This document shows, piece after piece, positions 43,643 through 48,455 of a stretch of DNA of 48,455 bases. Position numbers and translations under genes: made by a program. Each line of letters starts with the position of its first letter. Position 1 is the first letter of the stretch. The notes below the pieces were generated by a model. It had not been told where the DNA came from, made no database searches, and was given only the letters and a program-made list of their open reading frames with translations. Source of the DNA: Planifilum fimeticola (GTDB lineage Bacteria; Bacillota; Bacilli; Thermoactinomycetales; DSM-44946); NCBI RefSeq assembly GCF_003001905.1, contig NZ_PVNE01000029.1:1-48455 (forward strand), written 5' to 3'.

Positions 43643-44326
43643 ATGGAATGGTTCTCGTTGGATTTTCTCATCGCACTCTTCTCCATCGTCATCATCGATC
43701 TGGTCCTGGCAGGGGACAATGCGATCGTCATTGGAATGGCCGCCCGGAACCTGCCGAAGCAACAACAGAAGCAGGCCATCCTCTGGGGAACAGCAGGGGC
43801 AATCGCCGTCCGTTCCCTCGCAACCATCTTCGTCGTCTGGATTTTGAAAATCCCCGGCCTTCTGCTGATCGGCGGCATACTCCTCATCTGGATCGCCTAT
43901 AAACTTCTCGTGGAGAAAAAGGGAGAGCACGACTCGGTTCAGGCCGGTACCACCCTCGGATCGGCCATCCGCACCATCATCATCGCCGACACGGTGATGA
44001 GCCTCGACAACGTACTGGCGGTCGCCGGCGCGGCCCACGGGAATTTCATTCTGGTCATCCTGGGCCTTTTGATCAGCGTGCCGATCATCGTGTGGGGAAG
44101 CAGGCTGTTCATCAAACTGGTCGACCGCTTTCCGGTCATCATATATCTCGGCGGGGGAGTGCTCGCTTGGACCTCCGCCAAGATGATCACCGACGAAAAA
44201 CTGCTTCAGCAATGGATGGATGAACCTCTGTTGAAATGGGGAATCATCGTCCTGATCATCGCCGGCGTCCTGGCCGCAGGATCCATGAAAAACCGGAAGT
44301 CGGCCGCAACCGAAGACGCGGCTTGA
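43643..44326 (+). CDS. TerC family membrane protein, manganese exporter-like (YkoY type)
   Basis: 227 residues from ATG 43643 with seven predicted helices. Helix 2 carries IIDLVLAGDNAIVIGMAARNLP and helix 5 DTVMSLDNVLAVAGAAHG, the twin LxxDN motifs of TerC proteins whose Asp/Asn bind the metal. The family supports Mn2+ efflux or metalation of exported proteins. AAAGGAG is 12 nt before the ATG, longer than usual. Under the Mn riboswitch. Confidence 0.92.
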   Translation: MEWFSLDFLIALFSIVIIDLVLAGDNAIVIGMAARNLPKQQQKQAILWGTAGAIAVRSLATIFVVWILKIPGLLLIGGILLIWIAYKLLVEKKGEHDSVQAGTTLGSAIRTIIIADTVMSLDNVLAVAGAAHGNFILVILGLLISVPIIVWGSRLFIKLVDRFPVIIYLGGGVLAWTSAKMITDEKLLQQWMDEPLLKWGIIVLIIAGVLAAGSMKNRKSAATEDAA

Positions 44327-44387
44327 CGCATAGATTTTCATCCCTTGTACAAGCTCAATAGCGCCGTATTCTTCAGATGAATCAAGC

Positions 44388-44444
44388 GAGGGGTGTTCCC
44401 TTGTTTCGCCAAAGGAATAGGGCGAAACTGCGGGAACACCCCTC
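44388..44444 (+). other. 57-nt perfect leader hairpin before the EamA exporter
   Basis: GAGGGGTGTTCCC (44388-44400) and GGGAACACCCCTC (44432-44444) are perfect 13-nt complements; inside them GTTTCGCC (44403-44410) pairs with GGCGAAAC (44421-44428). No T tract follows on either strand, so it is not a standard terminator. About 50 nt upstream of the gene start. Confidence 0.6.
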
Positions 44445-44491
44445 TCCGAATGTTTCCGTCTTTTTCAAAACGTCGGAAAGGATGTCCGCCC

Positions 44492-45412
44492 ATGACCGCG
44501 AAAAACAAGGGATCGTATCTGATGCTCCTTGCGGTGACAGTCATCTGGGGATATACGTGGGTGGCCCAAAAGCTCGGACTCCATTACATGGGCCCCTTTT
44601 CATTTTCCGTTTTTCGCTTCGGCCTCGGCTCCCTCATCCTCATCGGACTTATCTTGCTGAAAAAAAACGCGACCGTCGCCGTCAAGGACCTGCCCGCCCT
44701 GATCCTGCTGGGGCTCTTAATGACCACCGCCACCTTTTCCTTCTGGATGGTCGGCATGCGGGACGTGTCGGCAGGAACCGCCGCGCTGATCGCCTACACG
44801 ATGCCCATGTGGACGATGCTCCTCGCCCATCGGTTCCTGGGTGAACCCTTGACGGTTCAAAAGGGAGCGGGTTTGGCGGCCGGCCTGGGAGGGCTCGCCC
44901 TGATCGCCGGCCCCTCGGCGGCTTCGGGCCAGGATCTGTCCGGCGCCTTTCTGGTTCTCCTGGGCTCCATCTCCTGGGCCGCCAGCAATGTGCTGACCAA
45001 AGCCCGGTTTTCCAAGTACGACATGTTGGCGGTCACGGGAATTCAGATGTTTTTCGGGGCCGTCGGTTTGTTCCTATTGACCCTCCTCTTCGAACCGTCT
45101 CCGCTTCCGGAGCGGTGGACGCCGGAATTGATTGCCCTCATCCTATTTACCGGGATCTTGGCCTCGGCCTTCAGCTTTTTCGCGTGGTTTTACACCCTCT
45201 CCCGCCTTCCGGCCGGAAAGACCGCCGTCTCCGTGCTGCTCGTCCCCGTCTTCGCCCTGCTGTTCGACTGGCTTCAGATGAACGAACCGATCACCTGGGA
45301 GACGGTCGCCGGATGCATCCTCGTGCTGACGGGGATCGCACTGGTTCAGCGCTCGGAGGAATCGAAAAAATCCCGGGACCACGGGAAAAAACGCCCCGGA
45401 ATAAGAGGCTGA
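44492..45412 (+). CDS. EamA/DMT family transporter
   Basis: 306 residues, ten predicted helices in two EamA repeats: AVTVIWGYTWVAQKLGLHYM opens the first, AALIAYTMPMWTMLLAHRFLGEP ends it, and ASAFSFFAWFYTLSRLPAGKTAVSVLLVPVFALL ends the second. RhaT/YdcZ-like metabolite exporter; specificity open. ATG 44492 is chosen over an open frame to 44393 that overlaps the leader hairpin; AAAGGAT precedes it by 9 nt. Its stop lies only 7 bp from the stop of the convergent gene. Confidence 0.88.
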   Translation: MTAKNKGSYLMLLAVTVIWGYTWVAQKLGLHYMGPFSFSVFRFGLGSLILIGLILLKKNATVAVKDLPALILLGLLMTTATFSFWMVGMRDVSAGTAALIAYTMPMWTMLLAHRFLGEPLTVQKGAGLAAGLGGLALIAGPSAASGQDLSGAFLVLLGSISWAASNVLTKARFSKYDMLAVTGIQMFFGAVGLFLLTLLFEPSPLPERWTPELIALILFTGILASAFSFFAWFYTLSRLPAGKTAVSVLLVPVFALLFDWLQMNEPITWETVAGCILVLTGIALVQRSEESKKSRDHGKKRPGIRG

Positions 45413-45419
45413 CCAGCGT

Positions 45420-46793
45420 TCACATGAGCGGCAATCCCGTAATTTGCGCCGAGACGGGATCGAGGGCGACCAGATCCTCCCTCCCCACCTCCTGCAAAGA
45501 GGTTTTGCCCAGGGCGGCGGCGGCCAGCTTCATCTCCTCCACCGTCGACCGCAGGAACCGGGCGGCGAAGACGGCCCCCTCATCCGGATCGTACAGCTCT
45601 TTCTTTTCCCCGGTGTAAAAGGCCAATTCGGTCGGCGGTTCCCAGGGCAACACCTTTTGGGAACCCTGAGTATGGCTGGAGGCGAACAGGAGGGGAGAGC
45701 CGAGGGCGACCGCATCCGCCCCCAAGGCCAAGGCCTTGAGGCACTCCCCGGGCGTGTGAATCCCGCCGGAGACGATCAGGCTCACCCGGTCCCGCTTCTT
45801 CCGTTTCTCCAGATACTCCACCGCACGGCACAAGCCGATCACCGTCGGCAGCCCGACATCATCCTGGAGGATGGGTGGAGTTCCCTTGGTGGCCGCTTGG
45901 GCCCCGTCCAGCGTGATGAAGTCCACCCCGGCGTACAAAGCGATGTCCAAGTCCTCCTCCACGCGGCCGATGGCCAGTTTCATCCCGATGGGAACCCCCT
46001 TGGTGAGGGAGCGCAGCTCCTGGACCAACCGGCGCCAATCGCCCTTCCGGGACACCCCCGGAAACCGGGAGCGGATCTCCGCTTCCCCGTCGGGCGCCAC
46101 CCCCATCAGCCGGGCCGCCTTTCCCCGCAGGTGCTTGGCGGGAACCTGACTGGGCGCCCCCGCCGATGAGCCCTGCCCGATGTGGATCTCGATCATGTCC
46201 GCCTGTTTCAGGATCTCGGGATCTTTGGCCCAGTCGGCCCGGCTGTACTGGATGATGTACTTGTTCGCCTCCCGGAGCTCCTCGGGGAGAACGGGACCTT
46301 CGCCGGAGTTGGCGGCCGTCCCTGCCATGTTGGCCGCCTTGACCAAGGCCAACTTCACCTTTTCGGACAAGGCCAAACCGTACGCCATCCCGCTTATGAT
46401 GAGCGGGATCTTAAGCTCCAGCGGTCGCCTGGCCCTCGGACCGATCACCGTCCGGGTATCCACCTTTTCCGCATCCTTCAGGGGCAGCCGGTCCATCTGG
46501 CAGGGAAGAAACATGATTCCTTCAAAATGGGGGAATTTCTTGGGGCTTCCCAAGGGACGCTTCAGGATTTTTCCGCTGTCGGCCCTCAGGCTGTTCTCCA
46601 CCAGGATTTGGGGATCGATGCGCTGGAAGAGGGAAACCATCGTCATGATGTTTCTGTAGTAGGTCTCCGTTTCCGTCAGGGCCAACCCCGTGTCCACCAG
46701 TTTTTCGATGGTCGGCCGGACCAGAAGCAGGACGGCCGCGGCAACGATCAAAGCGGCGGCGGCGACGCCCGCCGTCATCCAGACGAAGGTCAC
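45420..46793 (-). CDS. FMN-binding glutamate-synthase-family protein (YerD-like), copy A
   Basis: 457 residues from GTG 46793; ATG 46814 or 46799 are alternatives. An N-terminal membrane helix (VTFVWMTAGVAAAALIVAAAVLLLV) is followed by the GltS-like TIM barrel: LIISGMAYGLALSEKVKLALVKAANMAGTAANSGEGP, DFITLDGAQAATKGTPPIL and GGIHTPGECLKALALGADAVALGSPLL. The cysteines that bind [3Fe-4S] in glutamate synthase are absent after this block. Such proteins bind FMN; the reaction is unknown. Divergent paralogue at 46933. Confidence 0.87.
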   Translation of the reverse strand: MTFVWMTAGVAAAALIVAAAVLLLVRPTIEKLVDTGLALTETETYYRNIMTMVSLFQRIDPQILVENSLRADSGKILKRPLGSPKKFPHFEGIMFLPCQMDRLPLKDAEKVDTRTVIGPRARRPLELKIPLIISGMAYGLALSEKVKLALVKAANMAGTAANSGEGPVLPEELREANKYIIQYSRADWAKDPEILKQADMIEIHIGQGSSAGAPSQVPAKHLRGKAARLMGVAPDGEAEIRSRFPGVSRKGDWRRLVQELRSLTKGVPIGMKLAIGRVEEDLDIALYAGVDFITLDGAQAATKGTPPILQDDVGLPTVIGLCRAVEYLEKRKKRDRVSLIVSGGIHTPGECLKALALGADAVALGSPLLFASSHTQGSQKVLPWEPPTELAFYTGEKKELYDPDEGAVFAARFLRSTVEEMKLAAAALGKTSLQEVGREDLVALDPVSAQITGLPLM

Positions 46794-46932
46794 CTCCATC
46801 CCTCCCATCCCCACCTTTTCTTCCCCTTTATCATCCCCTTCCCCCGAAAAAACTTGAGGAATTCATCTTTTCCCGCAAAAAGCGAAAAACTAGGATCGAA
46901 ACAGCCAGAGACCAAAAAAGGACGGAGAAAGC

Positions 46933-48363
46933 ATGGATGTGTTTGTTTCGGCCCTGCTCGCCGCGCTTCTCGTCGCCCTGGCCGCCGGAGTCTTTCTGGT
47001 TTTCCTGTACCGGCCGATCCTCAAAGGAGTGACGGGGTTCGTCCTCCGCCTGCTCCTCACCGAATCCTACGCGAAAAACATGTGGGAATTCGTCTCCTCT
47101 GTCCGCCGGTTCAAACCCCTGAAGATCGCCGAAGGAGGTCTGCGGGCGGAATACGGGGAAATTTTGTCCCGTCCCCTGGGCACTCCCAAAAAATTGGCCG
47201 GTTTTGAGGGATTGATCTTCCTGCCAGCCCAACTGGCCACCCTCACCACCCGCGAAACCCACAAGGTGGACACCCGGACGGTGATCGGCCCGCAGGCGAA
47301 ACGGCCCTTGCGGCTGGAGATTCCGTTATTGATCAGCGGCATGGGGGCGGGTGTTCCCCTGACGGAACCCGTCAAAATCGCCCTGGCCAAAGGAGCCTCC
47401 CTGGCCGGAACCGCGACCAACACCGGACAGGGACCGCTGCTTCCGGAAGAGCGCAAAGCGGCCGACAAACTGATCCTGCAATACAGTCGCGCTCCCTGGG
47501 CCAAAACATCGGAGGAACTGAAACAGGCGGACATGGTGGAAATCGCCGTGGGCGGGGGAGGAGACGCCGGTTCTTCCCAGGTGATCCCCTCGCGGCGGCT
47601 CACCAAACGCCTGCGCCATCTGATGGGATTGAATCCGGATGAAGAGGCGCGGATTCGCTCCCGCGTTCCGGGGGTGGAACATCCCGACGACTGGGCGGAG
47701 TTGGTGGAAAAGCTGCGGATCGAAACCGGCGGCGTACCGATCGGGGTGAAGATCCTCCCCTCCCGGGTGGAGGAGGATATCGACCGGGCCCTTGATGCGG
47801 GGGTCGATGTGATCACCATCGACGGCGCCCAGGCGGGAACGGGGGAAACGGCCACCATCCTCCAGGATGATTTCGGCCTGCCGACCATCCGGGGGCTGTG
47901 CCGCGCCGTTGAACACCTGGAAAAGCGCCGTGCCAGGCAACGAGTCAGCCTGATCGCCTCCGGCGGGCTGTATACCCCCGGGGACTATCTGAAGGCCCTC
48001 GCTCTCGGGGCCGATGCCGTCGCCCTGGGAACCGCCGCCCTGTTGGCCGCGATTCACACCCAGATCACGAAGGTCCTCCCCTGGGAACCCCTGACTCAGC
48101 TGATCTGGTCCGGCGGATCGGTCGCCGAGCGGTTTGACGTGGAAATGTCCTCCCAATACGTCGCCAATCTGCTCAAGGCATCGGTGGAAGAGATGAAACT
48201 GGCGGTCATCTGCCTTGGAAAAAAAGCCATCTCCGACATAAACCGCGAGGACCTCGTCGCCCTCGACCCGGAAACCGCCCGTCTGACCGGCGTTCCCCTG
48301 GCCTACGGGAGGGAGGATCCTGTCCGGTCCCACGGGGAAAAAGCCTTGCACCGTTCCATCTAG
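46933..48363 (+). CDS. FMN-binding glutamate-synthase-family protein (YerD-like), copy B
   Basis: 476 residues, membrane helix at 5-28 (SALLAALLVALAAGVFLVFLY), then the GltS-like barrel. Matching blocks to copy A: PLGTPKKLAGFEGLIFLPAQL, VDTRTVIGPQAKRPLRLEIP, LLISGMGAGVPLTEPVKIALAKGASLAGTATNTGQGP, ITIDGAQAGTGETATILQDDFGLPTI and GGLYTPGDYLKALALGADAVALG. No iron-sulphur cysteines. The GGAGAAAGC precedes ATG 46933. Probably the product of an old duplication; 139 bp separates the two starts. Confidence 0.87.
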   Translation: MDVFVSALLAALLVALAAGVFLVFLYRPILKGVTGFVLRLLLTESYAKNMWEFVSSVRRFKPLKIAEGGLRAEYGEILSRPLGTPKKLAGFEGLIFLPAQLATLTTRETHKVDTRTVIGPQAKRPLRLEIPLLISGMGAGVPLTEPVKIALAKGASLAGTATNTGQGPLLPEERKAADKLILQYSRAPWAKTSEELKQADMVEIAVGGGGDAGSSQVIPSRRLTKRLRHLMGLNPDEEARIRSRVPGVEHPDDWAELVEKLRIETGGVPIGVKILPSRVEEDIDRALDAGVDVITIDGAQAGTGETATILQDDFGLPTIRGLCRAVEHLEKRRARQRVSLIASGGLYTPGDYLKALALGADAVALGTAALLAAIHTQITKVLPWEPLTQLIWSGGSVAERFDVEMSSQYVANLLKASVEEMKLAVICLGKKAISDINREDLVALDPETARLTGVPLAYGREDPVRSHGEKALHRSI

Positions 48364-48443
48364 TGCCCCGTCGACTAACTTAGATCGGGAAATTCCGAAG
48401 GAAAATGTTACCTCATGGTCGAATGGATTCATAGGTGATCGAA

Positions 48444-48455
48444 ATGATTTTCGTT
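48444..48455 (+). CDS. Possible start of the next gene, cut by the window end
   Basis: AGGTGATC just before ATG 48444 is a good anti-SD match. Only four codons (MIFV) are inside the window, so nothing can be said about the product. Confidence 0.2.

Overview
The window is about 48 kb of a high-GC (roughly 60%) low-complexity Gram-positive chromosome. Strong AGGAGG-type ribosome binding sites, frequent GTG/TTG starts, bacilliredoxin, an AbrB-type regulator, a CcpA-like cre signal, and TPP and manganese (yybP-ykoY) riboswitches all point to Bacillales. The GC level and gene mix suggest a thermophilic member of the Thermoactinomycetaceae type; that last step is inference. I saw no tRNA, rRNA, CRISPR array or intact insertion sequence.

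Layout. 0.2-12 kb holds mostly single genes: an M3 oligoendopeptidase with a long, attenuator-like leader; a convergent TetR regulator/DHA2 drug exporter module of lower GC; a second MFS carrier; a quinone oxidoreductase-DUF1802 pair; a small membrane protein; an EamA exporter; a YdjM-type membrane hydrolase; a thioredoxin-fold protein and a metallo-beta-lactamase-fold hydrolase. A Fur-box-like site near 9.8 kb has no intact gene beside it. 12.3-18.8 kb is a branched-chain amino acid catabolic cluster read leftwards: enoyl-CoA hydratase, PaaG-like isomerase, leucine dehydrogenase, and E1-alpha, E1-beta and E2 of a branched-chain 2-oxoacid dehydrogenase. E3 is not here. A cre-like site lies in front of the cluster. 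19-21.6 kb is an accessory pocket: AbrB, an SRPBCC protein behind a striking palindromic promoter, a structured non-coding block that may be the right end of a lost IS200/IS605-type element, and a secreted Streptomyces-like HNH nuclease with a small protein directly behind it.

21.7-30 kb holds an acyl-CoA synthetase, an MFS carrier whose promoter resembles that of the SRPBCC gene, an esterase, an AIM24 protein, a glycine-rich-domain-like membrane protein, a bacilliredoxin, an unannotatable 49-residue cysteine-containing small protein under a strong promoter with repeated half-sites, and an IclR regulator divergent from aconitase (30.2-32.9 kb). 33-34.4 kb holds a glyoxalase-fold protein and an AT-rich methyltransferase that looks acquired. 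34.5-39.9 kb is a fructose PTS operon (fruR-fruK-fruA-IIA-ptsI) with enzyme I at its end and no HPr gene; its regulator gene seems to start at an ATT codon and its promoter carries 10-bp-phased repeats.

40-48 kb holds an orphan ABC ATPase with degenerate motifs, a TPP riboswitch with thiC, a manganese riboswitch with a TerC-family membrane protein, a second EamA exporter with a 57-nt leader hairpin, and two divergent paralogues of the membrane-anchored FMN-binding glutamate-synthase-like family that lack the iron-sulphur cysteines of true glutamate synthase. Metabolically, the window joins amino acid and fatty acid breakdown (bkd, crotonases, acyl-CoA synthetase) to the TCA cycle (aconitase), with sugar uptake under separate control.
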